From NCBI GenBank assembly GCA_028551475.1, contig CM052354.1, positions 13,415,258 through 13,479,257 of the forward strand: DNA of 64,000 nucleotides, read 5' to 3'. This document shows positions 11,124-21,779 of the stretch, in pieces. Under the pieces are notes generated by a model. The model was not told where the DNA came from. It ran no database searches and was given only the letters and a program-made list of their open reading frames with translations. How positions within the stretch are numbered: the stretch's first letter is position 1; every line of letters begins with the position of its first letter. This DNA comes from Casuarina equisetifolia. Lineage: Eukaryota > Streptophyta > Magnoliopsida > Fagales > Casuarinaceae. The position numbers were made by a program, and so were the translations under genes.

Positions 11124-11608
11124 ATGGCTTCTCCAGCACCTGAAAAATTGGCGTGCACCAAGTTTGATGTCGACTTCCAAGGGATTGAGATATCAGAGAT
11201 TGACACTGCCATCCTGTCGTCTTTATTGGAAGAATCTCCGGGTGACGAAGTGATGAGGAAGGGTTGAATAGCATAATCCGGTCTCTAGAAGCGGAGATCA
11301 ATCCAACCATAATGGACGCCCGGGATCCAAACTCGGGGCCTGAATTCGTCGGTGGTAGAGAACATGGTCAGTTATTCAATGCAGATCAGGATTGCTTGGT
11401 ACCGCAAGATGATCTGGGTTTTGGATGGGTTAAGGTGGAGGAAGTACCCTCCTCACTCTTACCTGGTGAGGAGTTGAAATGGTACATGGACGCTTGTGAA
11501 CACGAATCCTGAGGTCTTAGTGATTATTCTCGTATGAACTATGTGGTGGCCTGGGAAGAGCAAGGGTACAGATCTTTGTGGCAGGAGACCTATGACGTAA
11601 TTATGTAA
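11124..11608 (+). pseudogene. Small acidic plant protein of unknown function, frameshifted and with premature stop
   Basis: From the ATG the first frame reads 47 residues (MASPAPEKLACTKFDVD..., SLLEESPGDEV) and ends at TGA 11265-11267. A one-base loss near 11250 would join it to the next frame (DEEGLNSIIRSLEAEINPT), which runs on to DLGFGWVKVEEVPSS, GEELKWYMDACEHES and TGA at 11510-11512. After that stop the same frame stays open for 31 protein-like codons, ending SLWQETYDVIM and TAA at 11606-11608. The layout (acidic, WVxxExVPSS, WYMD, SLWQETYD) recalls a plant-specific family I cannot name with certainty. With two lesions it is probably a pseudogene; a sequencing error could explain one lesion, less easily both. 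The base composition is gene-like, unlike the transposons around it. Confidence 0.65.
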
Positions 11609-11940
11609 TTAGGCAGTGCTAAGCCAACAAGGACTGTAGTTTGTTTTAATACTTATTTGGGGAACAACATAATCGATAAATGTGTGAGGCGACCTTTAGA
11701 TGATGGGTAATGTATACTACATGGTACGCGAAGGATTTTGATATGAAATTTCAAAACTAAAATATGGAGTCCATTTCTTGTTTCTTATTCTTTGAAAATG
11801 GTCTTGTCTCCTTATATTTAAAATCTTATGGACACATATAGACATGGATAAAGAAATTCACATGTTTTACTAAATATATATTTATCATTAACATCTAATG
11901 TTCTAATTAAAAGCAAGAGTCTCATAAGAGGTTAAGATTC
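11609..11940. other. Intergenic, possible 3' region of the relic
   Basis: AT-rich sequence with no coding frame or repeat that I recognise. Confidence 0.4.
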
Positions 11941-12545
11941 AAGCTTTCTCATTTTCTAATAAGTCACCTAAAATACCAAGCTTGTTCATTCTAGCACAAG
12001 AAGCTTTTCTCGACAGTTGAAACATCTAATGCAAGTTGAGGAGAATAGAGGCTATAAAGGCACAAATGATTTTGGGTATGTGTCTCATTTATTTTATGTA
12101 GATAATATGATAGTATTTATAAATGGGCAAAAAAGCTCAATTATGAAGTTTATAGAATTATTGAGGGCATATAAATGTCATAGTGGACAAAAAGTAAATG
12201 TGACTAAATATAATTTTATATTGTCAAAGAAGGCATCTTTACATAAAAACAACATATTCAGAGTTAGATAGGGTTTTCTCTAACAAAATTCCCTATAAAA
12301 TACCTAGGCATTTTGTTATTTAAGGGCATAGCAAAAAGAAGTTATTTTGATGAGATTATGAAGAAGATTACGAGCCAAATTGCAAACTAGAAGAATTATT
12401 TTCTGTCACATGGAGAGAAGCTAGTGCTAATAAAGAGTGTTTTATCCTCCATCCTTATACATTGCTTGTTCATCACTAATGTTCCAAAAGTAGTATTGCA
12501 AGAGATCAATAAACATATATTTGAATTTTTATAGAATCATATGGG
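11941..12545 (+). pseudogene. LINE (non-LTR) reverse transcriptase fragment
   Basis: The frame 12017-12271 reads VSHLFYVDNMIVFINGQKSS and SGQKVNVTKYNFI, matching plant LINE blocks SHLLFADDxxIF and SGQxINxxKS. After a frameshift, KYLGILLFKG, YFDEIMKKI and KLVLIKSVLSSI follow, which is the usual downstream order. The catalytic pair reads DN instead of DD. Only this middle part of the second LINE frame is present, with no 5' end or A-tail, so it is a dead fragment. Confidence 0.8.
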
Positions 12546-12552
12546 GGATTTT

Positions 12553-14277
12553 TCGGTGAAATTCTACATGCAAGTGTACATATCGAACAAGTAATATAAT
12601 AATAAGTATGAGTATCATCTCACGAAGACTGATGATTATTAAACTAATTAATTACTAATGGTGAATAATTCCTAAAGTTTATCTAGCAAATTGAATTAAT
12701 AGAACATGAATTGAATAACTAAATTTAATCTAAACTTGATAAACAAAGATGTTAGAGCATCCGATCTCACTTAATTACTAAATACAAATGTCGATCATCT
12801 ATGCTCGCAAGATTAATTCTACTTATGTGATGGCAGAATTTCCTAACTTATTCACTATCCTATGTCTAGGTATAGTAAACCTACTTAACTCATTAATTCA
12901 CTATGAGTCTATATATGAATTAAATAAACTAAGTGCATTAAGATATGTGAATATTTCAATTTACACCTAAAGCCACATAAATGATATGATATATGTCTAT
13001 CCATATGAATCTATGGTTGCATATTACAAAAAGCAATTGCATGTTATTTCCTGTTGGTCTCCAACATGCAAATCAAGTCATCTAAGTGGTAGCTAATCAC
13101 CTAAAAGCATTAAACTCCGTAACATACAACTTTACATTCATAAAATATCTCACAAAACATAAATAATCATAACATTCATATGTTATAATTAAGTTTTATC
13201 GTAACTCTAACAAACTAAACTAAAACAATATATTTACACAAACTAAATCAATGCAAAAATGTGAACAAAACATTCTAAAATTTAAAAACATTAAAGCTGT
13301 CACCGAATGTCTTCAAATAACAAAATAGATTGCACAAATCTACACATCAGGGAGAAGGAGGCTTCTGTCAAAAAACGGGGCAAAATGATCAGCAAACGCG
13401 CCATCACGGGCTTTCGCACACTCCATCACGTGCTGGTGACATGCACTGCCGTCTGCCACCATGCGACACCGCCGTCTGCTGCCAGTCTTCATAGAAACTT
13501 CCAGAAAGGTAGATCAAGATGCCTAGGTTGCAGATTTGCCAAAATATCATGCAAATATGCCTCAGAAATGTGTAGATCTAGCAGACAAGACTTGAACGGC
13601 GTTCACCATTCTTCACTGAAAACCATCGTAAACCATCGCAAAACTGCCATAGAATTGCCGCAAATTGCACAAGGAATGTAGATCCACTTTCAAATCCTTA
13701 AAAAGCACTCAAACTTGGCTGAAAAACTAACGAAATGGGTTTCTCACTGAAAAAGAACACCGGCGGTTTGATGTTGCACGACCGCCACGTTTTGTGCCTA
13801 AGATGCACACTGTCACGCGTAGTCTTTGACCTCTGGCGAGATCCCCTGTCGCCGGCGCTTTGATCACCCTTCTCTCTTTTTGTTCTCTCCTTTTTTCACC
13901 CTACACGACCAAAGTCTGATTATCCCCCCTTCCAACAATACACAACTCTCCTCTGTTTAGTTAATCGACTTCCAAAACTCGATAGGTCACGATTTGTGCT
14001 GTTGATAAAAGCCCATTCCCTGTTCCCTTTTTTGCACAATCCAAGGCCCATTCCTTATCTTTACAAGCCCGCACAAGCCTACACTTGATAAAAGCCCCTC
14101 TTTTCTTTTCTCATTTTCTTTTGGTTTTGTGCTTCTTTTCTTCATTTTTCTTCTATTTTGGATTTGCTACATAAAATAACAAAATATACATAATTGAATA
14201 CAAATATAATCTAATAAAAACTATATTAAATATTACCTAAATTAATCAAAATAACTCTATATAAAATAGAGTTATCA
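12553..14277 (-). repeat. R1 LTR copy A
   Basis: About 1.7 kb running from GGTGAAATTCTACATGC to ATAGAGTTATCA on the plus strand. It recurs at 32829-34426 in the same orientation and at 14760-16162 inverted. Read on the minus strand it begins TGATAACTC and ends near TTTCACC, with a purine-rich tract just upstream at 14278-14291, which fits a 3' LTR. The centre (13300-13900) is GC-richer and contains a spurious 124-codon frame. The family is probably Ty3/gypsy-like, but no coding part is attached here, so the superfamily is unproven. Confidence 0.7.
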
Positions 14278-14530
14278 ACACTCCTAAACTTAACATTTTG
14301 CTTTCCCTAGAGCAAAAGCTCTAAACAACACATTATGACAACACAAAACAAAAACATTAAACAAGCTCTAAACAACATATAAAAAAATTTACACACAAAA
14401 AGTACAAAACATTTACCCACAAAAAGCATTAAACAACTGATTTTAACAACACAACCAATCTTTCCATAATATTCTTCAAAACACCCCCAAACTTAAACTT
14501 TTGCTTGTCCTCAAGCAAAAGAACTAAACA
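14278..14530 (-). repeat. R1 internal end: duplicated purine tract and hairpin module
   Basis: The motif CTCCTAAACTTAACATTTTGCTTT (14281 on) recurs as CCCCCAAACTTAAACTTTTGC (14485 on). Each copy is followed by an inverted repeat. The second has perfect 10-bp arms, CTTTTGCTTG (14498-14507) and CAAGCAAAAG (14512-14521), with a 4-base loop. The first pairs TTTTGCT (14296-14302) with AGCAAAA (14311-14317). On the minus strand the C-rich part becomes a purine tract next to the LTR. Confidence 0.6.
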
Positions 14531-14759
14531 ACACATACAGCCAATCCTTCCATGATATTCTTCCATAATTGCTCAACTTAACAATCCAAAGAAAAACATA
14601 ACTTGCATCCAAACAATGCAATTGATTTACAAGGTAAGATAGACTCTTAACTATGTCAACCACGTATGTGTGTGTGTGTAAATCCGCATTTTTTTTTTCA
14701 ATTGCATGCACTCCAAATAGATCCACATTAATATGCAATCTCTCAAAATCTTTAACCAA
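14531..14759. other. Spacer between inverted R1 copies
   Basis: AT-rich, with a short (TG)n run near 14664-14680 and a T-run near 14691. Probably R1 internal sequence; no coding frame recognised. Confidence 0.4.
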
Positions 14760-16162
14760 ATCCTAAAGGAGGAAAAAAAGAGTGAGAAGGCAAAAAAAAA
14801 AATGACCGAATAGAGTGAGCTTGAGGTGATTGTTTTCTTTTGGTGAGTGGAGAGATGGGTCATCGAGGAGTAAGAGACCACGCATAACAACACGGGTCTC
14901 AGAGAGGCATGTGAAAGTCGGGCAAAAGTTGACTGTCCACCCTTTGTAACTCCAACAATAACCCATTTTCAGCATATAAATCACCTTTTCCAGCCATTTT
15001 TGGGTGTTTTATGGTGCGAAAAGAACAGATCCAGGATCTACTTGCGATTTCTAGTTGTACTATGGCAGTTTTGGGTGATTTGTGCAACGGTTTTTGGTGA
15101 GAAACAGTGAACACCACCTAGCAATTTTTGTTAAATCTATGCCATTTGGTGGTGATTCAACAAAAGATTTTTTACAAATTGGCACTTCAGGGGTCATCCT
15201 TGAAATTTTTAGTAGTTTCTATTCAAAATGGTAGTGGCACACGGTGGTGTGTGGCATCAATGCATGACAACGTATGGTGGCGCACAACAACACATGGCAG
15301 TGCATGGCGATAGCGCATGACGGTGGCTCGTGACAACGCGTTTCTACTTGTTTTCTTATCATTTTCCAACTAGCTTATCTTCCTCTTCCTAATGTATAGA
15401 TTTGTCCAAACTTCTTGTGAATTGAAGACACTTTGGTGACAGCTTTTGTGTTTTTAGTTTATAGAATGCTTTGTTCAAGTTTTTATACTACTTGTGTTTA
15501 TGTAAATACTATGTTCTAGTTTGTTGTGTTAGAGCTATGATATAATTTGATTACAATGATTTGAATGACATGATTATTAAGCTTTGTGAGATATTTTAGG
15601 AATGTGAAGTGGCATATTACTAAGTTTAATACTTAGATAACTTGATTTGCATGTTAGAGACCAACAAGAGATAACATGCAATTGTTTCTTGTAATATGCA
15701 ACCATAGATTAATATGGATAGACATATACCATATGATTTGTGTGGCTTTAAGTGTAAACTAGAATATTCATATATCTTAATGCACTTAGTTCATTTAATT
15801 AATGGGTAGAAATATAGTGAGTTAATAAGCTAAGTAGGTTTGCTATACCTAAACATGAGATAGTAAATAAATTAGGAAATTTCAATATCATATAAGTAGA
15901 ATTAATCTTGTCAGCATGAATTATTAACATTTATACCTAGTAGTTAGGTGAAATCGGATGTCTTAGCATATTTTATTAATCAAATTTAGGTTAGATTTAG
16001 TTATTTACTCAATGTTCTATCATTTCAGTTAGCTAGATAAACTTTAGGAACTATTCATCATTAGTAATTAGTTAGCTTAGTAATAATTGGTCTTTGTCGA
16101 ATGATATCTTTACTCATCATTATATTTCTTATTCGACATGTACACTTGCATGTAGAATTTCA
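14760..16162 (+). repeat. R1 LTR copy B, inverted and truncated
   Basis: The reverse complement of this stretch follows copy A from near its centre to the ATTTCA/TGAAAT terminus (GCATGTAGAATTTCA at 16149-16162). The part matching about 13900-14277 of copy A is missing. With copy A it forms an imperfect palindrome with a spacer of roughly 480 bases. Confidence 0.65.
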
Positions 16163-16508
16163 TTGAACAAAAACCAAGTATTATAATTTTGATTTTGGCT
16201 TTCATAGTATGATTCTTGATTCACATGTACCTATAAGTACATAAATCCAAGTATCATTTTTCTTTAAATAATCAAATATTCCTTTAGCTATTTTTCCATA
16301 TAAAATATTTCTCAAAGCATTGTATGAAGTTAATTTGTGAAGGAATGTAGAAACCCAACTACTTTGTAATATTATTTATTGATATTATAATTTATACACC
16401 TTTTACTTCCTTGATATTTAATATTCCACATAATCATATAAAAAATATTTATACAAATATTATATGCAACCAACATTTTGTCATAACAAAACACACCTTT
16501 TTTCAACA
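16163..16508 (-). repeat. Terminal fragment of a SIRE-type copia LTR
   Basis: This matches the plus-strand right ends of the LTRs at 19550-21272, 26674-28434 and 29356-31327. Shared blocks include GAAGGAATGTAG, TTGATATTATAATTTATAC and the closing TTTTGTCATAACAAAA...CAACA. The remainder of the LTR is absent. It abuts and truncates the gypsy 5' LTR. Confidence 0.7.
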
Positions 16509-16632
16509 ATTTGCTCCAAATTGTCCTTTCAATTAGACAAGATAGGTAAAAAGCAACGTTTCCTCCCTTTCTCTCTACAAGACCACCCTATCAACATACT
16601 AGTGAGTTGATCACTATTAAGGGCCCATACTA
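16509..16632 (+). repeat. gypsy 5' LTR, right end only
   Basis: It matches the end of the 3' LTR (about 34823-34946), sharing AAATTGTCCTTTCAA, TCTCTCTACAAGACCACC and GGGCCCATACTA. The upstream part was replaced by the copia LTR fragment ending at 16508. Confidence 0.8.
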
Positions 16633-16635
16633 AAT

Positions 16636-16648
16636 TGGTATCAAAGAC
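16636..16648 (+). other. gypsy primer binding site
   Basis: TGGTATCAAAGAC begins 3 bases after the LTR end. It is close to the initiator-Met tRNA site TGGTATCAGAGC, with one substitution in the core. Confidence 0.8.
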
Positions 16649-16658
16649 GGCACTAATC

Positions 16659-17500
16659 ATGTCTAATTAAGTGTATGAATGGCTAGCAAGTGACACTAAC
16701 CAAGGCTTTTGTTAGGTCATGGAAGTGATGCAAAAAATGGTGTCTAATCTCAACCAAAAGGTTGACATCTTGAAGAATGGAAGTTCAAAGGAAAATGACA
16801 TGGCTTCCTACTCCTATGTGAGAGGAAAAGGCAATCAATCCAACCATTCCTTGTCCATAATGGGTGGTTGCCATCCAGATTTCATCTAGCATGAGTTTCC
16901 TAGATAATGATGGCGTGGAGGATCCTATGGGTTGGCTTTGCCAAGCTAACCAATTCTTTGAGTATCACTCCACTCTTGAGCATGAAAAGGTTCCTTGGAA
17001 TCTCATTGGTGAGGCTCAAATTTGGTTCTAGCTTTTGTGGAGTGAATGGAGTGAACACATTGTGTTGTGGGAAACCTTCACCTAATAGCTCTTGGAACGC
17101 TTAAGTCCTAGCTAATATAAGGACTTTTATAGCGATCTCACCAAGTAGATGCAAATAGGTACCATTGAGGAGTACCAAGCTCATTTTTCTCACCTTTTGT
17201 TACGTGCTAGCACTTTCACTCAAAGAACAAAAGGTTAGGTGTTTCATTAGTAGCCTTAAAGACCTAATCAAAATTTATGTCCAAGTATGCAAACCCACAT
17301 CTTTATCATCCACTATTAAGCTTTCCAAGCTTTATGAATCCTAGGTTCAGACAACAAAAGCTTCTTTTATGCAAACTTGTAAGCCCCCACAAGGCCCTAA
17401 AAAGGTCATTACCTATTAAATGGTTATCCCAACTGAGCTTGCAAAACGATGCACCAAAGGATTTGCCTCAATTGTAACAAGAAATTTGTCCTCAGGCACC
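16659..17500 (+). pseudogene. gypsy gag
   Basis: Across shifting frames the strand reads EDPMGWLCQANQFFEYHST, GEAQIWF, and later MQIGTIEEYQAHFSHLLLRA, the typical retrotransposon gag core. The presumed start (ATG at 16659) meets a stop after three codons. Many further stops follow. Gag would form the virus-like particle. Confidence 0.75.
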
Positions 17501-17639
17501 ACTACTAGAAGTTTTTCCTACTTGAAGGCACATGGCCACTTGAAGCATCTCTTAAAGAGCTAGCATAGGACGAAGAAGATCCAACTGAGGCTTCCCCCCT
17601 AAAATTAAGCCCAAGACTAAGGGATTAGATCTTCTCTAT

Positions 17640-18090
17640 GAATTTCTGTCCATGCAATCGTTGGGGAGTCAACTCTTTAAACCATGAAGTTATAGAGTAG
17701 GATTGCCTACCATAATACTACAGTCACTATTTTGATCAATAGTGGTAGCTCCCATAATTTTTTGAGTGAATCCTTAGTTGCCCACCTTGGTTTAAAGCCT
17801 AACATTGAAGGCTTTTTCAAGGTCAAAGTGGCCAATGGAGAAGTTCTTATAAGTATGGGATGCTAGTACAGAGTTCAAGTAACTCTCCAAAAGGTTCCTA
17901 TGAACATCCACTTTTATCTTTTTCCTTTAAAAGGCATAGATGCTATCCTAGGCACACAATGGCTATGAACCTTGGGTCCTATCTTGTGGGACTTTGCCCA
18001 CCTCCACATGTCTTTTTCTGTTGGAGGGAAGTTGATTGAGCTACAAGGCAACCAGCCTAAGGGGAACAAGTTTGTGAATATGGACAAGTT
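17640..18090 (+). pseudogene. gypsy aspartic protease
   Basis: The readable stretch gives TILINSGSSHNFLSESLVAHL, then VANGEVLISMGC and IDAILGTQWL, the usual blocks of a gypsy protease (DSGSxHNFI, DxILGxxWL). The catalytic Asp codon is AAT (17738-17740), giving Asn. A stop follows AILGTQWL. Confidence 0.8.
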
Positions 18091-18129
18091 CTAGAAGGCA
18101 GTTGGAAGGTAGAAAGAAGGTTTTCTTCT

Positions 18130-19549
18130 CCAAGTTAACTTGACAACAATAAAAGGCAATGTTCAGTCTATCCCTCTTCTTCACCATGATGTGGAGATGC
18201 TATTAGGGGACTTTGCTGAGGTATTCACCCCTCCACATGGTTTGCCTCCAATCAAGGAGGATGATCACTCTATTCCCTTAAAAAAGGGAAGCTAACCAAT
18301 AATCATATGACCCTACTGTTATCCCCATTACTAAAAGTTGGAAATTAAGAAATTAATTGCTAAGTTACTATAGGAAGGGGTGGTTCATCTAAGCCAAAGC
18401 ATGTTCTCCTCTCTCGTGTTGCTGGTTTGTAAAAGTGATGGGATGTGGCACATGTGCATGGACTACTGCACCTTAAACAAACTTACCATTAAAGACAAAT
18501 TCATATTGCTCACCATCGACGAACTATTGGACGAGCTACAAGGAGCTAAGATTTTCTCCAAACTTGACCTCCATTTTGGGTACCTCTATATTCAGATGTA
18601 GGAAAAGGATATCCCCAAACTGGCCTTCCAAACTCATCATGGGAATTTTGAATACTTTGTAATGCCTTTCGACCTCTGCAATGCCCTTAGTTCTTTTCAA
18701 GCTTTGATGAACTCCATGTTCAAAAGTCAATTGTGTAAATTTGTCCTCATATTTTTTAATGATATTTTAGTTTATAGTCCATCCTAGGAAGTTCATTGTA
18801 ACATTTGTGAAAGGATCGTGAAAATCATCTTTATGCTTAGTGTTCCAAATGTTAGTTTTCCCTTACTTCAGTTAAGTTCTTGGGTCATGTTTTTAGTTCA
18901 ATAGGTTGTTTGATGGACTAAGACAAAGTTCAAGCCATGCTTGATTGGCTATAACCAAAAACTCTAAAAGCCTTACATAGTTTTTCAAGCCTTATTGGTT
19001 ATTACTACTATATTATCCAAGGTTATGGAACCATTGCTAGTTTATTAACTTCTCTACTTAAAAAGGAGACTTTTGCATGGTCTTCTATGGCTAAAACTAC
19101 TTTCCAATAGCTAAAACATGCCATGAGTGCCCGTTTTGGCCCTTCCCAATTTTAGAAAGACCTTCACTATGGTGTGTGGTGCATCTAGGTCCGATGTAGG
19201 GGCAATTCTATCCCAAGAAAAGAGACCCATTTCCTTTTATAGCAAGGTTTTACACGGCCGTAACTTGCTTCTTTCTATCTATGAGAAAGAGCTTCTTGCA
19301 TTAGTCTTTTTAGTCCAGTAGTGGTGCCACTATCTTTTTAGGCATCCTTTTATTGTGAAAACAAACTAGCATAGTATTAAGTACATTTAGGAGCAGTGCA
19401 TCACCACCCTAGTGTATTAGCAGTAGCTCATCAAGTTACTTGGTTTTGACTTTGTAGTCAAGTATCAATTGGGCTCCCAAAATCGCATGGCTAACACCCT
19501 CTCTAACCAACGTGAAAGTCTCACTTCATGTGCTGCTTTTAGTGCTCCT
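18130..19549 (+). pseudogene. gypsy reverse transcriptase and RNase H
   Basis: Blocks in order are FAEVFTPPHGLPP, WHMCMDYCTLNKLTIKDKF, AKIFSKLDLHFGY, FVMPFDLCNALSSFQALMN and FFNDILVYSPS, then RNase H with FTMVCGASRSDVGAILSQE and YEKELLALVFLVQ. The RT catalytic motif, normally FxDDIL, reads FFNDIL; the changed codon is AAT at 18758-18760. Stops follow GYLYIQM and FLVQ among others. The frame ends near ANTLSNQRE, where the copia block begins. Confidence 0.88.
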
Positions 19550-21272
19550 TGTTAGGTATAATGGCTAACCAAAAGGGGGGGTTGAATTTAAACCAACAAT
19601 ATTATGCTATTGTTACTGGTAAAAATTCAATTCAATTATGTAGACAAGTCACACAAATAACACTAGTATCAAGTAATCAAATTTCAACCAAATGATGCTT
19701 TACTTCTAGATTAGGCAGCAAGTTATCTAGAATATTTTCACACTTATATATATCAAATGAGCTAGTTGGTTAGTATCAAATAATTAATAGATAAATAAGC
19801 AGCAAACATCAAGAGGTATTCAAATCAATAGATAGTAAGGAAGCAAACACCATATTTACCACAATGGTTCGGCACTCAATCATTAAGTCCTACATCTACC
19901 CTCTTCTCCTTCAATCCAACCAATTGAAGTCTCCTTTACTCAACTAGATTAGGAGAAAACCTTCTCCCCAATCCAAATAATTCTTTCTTAAGAAATTCTC
20001 AAGCACAACTACAAATTATGATCAAAAAATTATGTACAGATGCAAATCTCCAAATAATATGGTAGTTTAAGGGATATTGTTAATCAAAGGAGCTATTCAA
20101 GTATAAATAAAAAAGTTTAAAGCTCTTATCACGAAATCCCCAATTTAAGTAAACTAAGGTTTTAGACTTCTCACAATATTTATGTGTAATAAATATTATC
20201 AAATGTAATCAGCATATAAATAATGTTATACACAGTGCAATCAATTAAATAATCAAAGGATAAGCTAAATAATTAAATATCACCAAACCCTTGAGAGTCA
20301 CCGAGAGATGAGCAAACTTGAATCAAATAATGAGTGAGCTCAAAAGATTATTTCATTATAGAGAGAACACTTCAAATAGTTGTAGATCATCAATCAATTT
20401 CTTCATGCATGCATTCCTTTTAAATAGAGAACAAATCTAAGGCTTTTTAGATCAAACCTAAGCCGTAGCCTTTTTCCCATTAGAAACAGTGAACCAACCA
20501 TCAAATTGACCTCATATCATTTCTCAAAACTTTAATCCGACTATTCTAATATCCAGTCTCCTCTAAGATCCTCTTATTAAGGATTCGGTGCTAGAGAGAA
20601 TGAAGGTGTCACTGGAGGCTGATTTCTCTTCTTAAGGGTAGCTAGGGCACATAACGAGAGCCTCACTTAAGCACACCTCTAATAAGTTGAATGACACCGT
20701 AGCATCAACTGATTGAGTGAGAAGTGGGTAGGGCTTTTTCATCAGATGTGGGCCTTCTTACGAATCAATCTTGGATTCGACCTGGTCCAATAGCATGTGA
20801 AGTCCAACACATAATTACGGTCTAGTACTATCAGCAAGGTCTAGCAGTATAAGTATAGTCCAATAATATAAGCATGGTTTAGCAATATGAGCTCAGTTTA
20901 ACGACATGAGCATGGTCCAACAATATGAGCTTTTAGTAAGTTCACATTTTGGTGTAACATATATCTTAGCTTGAATTAAAATCAAGCTAGAATCAAAGCT
21001 CTTTATGTTCCTACAAGTGCATATCATTTTTCTCAAAAAAAATGTTCTAATATATTTTTGACATCATTCACAAATATATTTCTCAAAAGTACTTTAAGAA
21101 GTTTTATAAAGGAATATAGGAACTCATTTACTTTATAATATCATTAATTGATATTATAATTTGTACACCTTTTACTTCCTATGATTTTCTTTTGCACCTA
21201 TGAAAAACATATTTCAAGAATTATATTCACAAATATATTTTTGTCATAACAAAATCCTTATTTTCCAACAAT
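19550..21272 (-). repeat. 3' LTR of the SIRE-type copia
   Basis: 1723 bp, starting TGTTAGG and ending TTTTCCAACA on the plus strand. It is closely similar to 26674-28434 over its whole length. It abuts the gypsy RNase H end directly. Confidence 0.9.
20820..20933. repeat. 19-bp tandem array in the SIRE 3' LTR, six units
   Basis: Six degenerate units of 19 bases resembling GTCCAAtAATATgAGCATG, such as GTCCAATAATATAAGCATG and GTTTAACGACATGAGCATG. The equivalent array in the 5' LTR has seven. Confidence 0.8.
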
Positions 21273-21287
21273 CTCCCTTTTTTTGAT
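21273..21287 (-). other. Polypurine tract of the SIRE-type copia
   Basis: On the minus strand AAAAAAAGGGAGAT immediately precedes the 3' LTR start TGTTGG. Confidence 0.8.
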
Positions 21288-21779
21288 GATGACAAAATAT
21301 CTCAATAGTATGGCACATGCCACCAAATAACTAATTATGTTTTTCATGAGAACATAACCGAGCATTGTAAAAGTTGATCATCATATAATTAGATTCATGA
21401 TATTTACTATTCATGTGATCAGAATCAGCAAGCAAGTCCCATGCATGTTTCTAATATATTTCGAACACCATAGAACACATAAGTTTGCAAGCATGGTGTT
21501 AGAGAGATATCCCACATTATGCACTTATAAAGTTAGAAATGAGACTTAACATGTGTACACTATTCTCTCCCTTTTTTTGTCATAAGCAAAAAGATGAACA
21601 TGCAAATAATCAGGATAGAATGTAAAAATGACCAGCAAAAGGATAAGGTTAGAGCACTAACCGAATGTGGCTCGAGTAGAAATAGAGTAGCTCACCCTCA
21701 AACCAAGTAGGTGGTTTGAACAAGAAAAGGACACAAATATTGCAATAACATGGAATAGAAGATTCAAATATTTTCAGGT

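Noticed and set aside
13307..13681. Plus-strand 124-codon frame rich in Cys, Arg and His
   Set aside because: It sits within the R1 LTR, and the frame is not kept in the other R1 copies.
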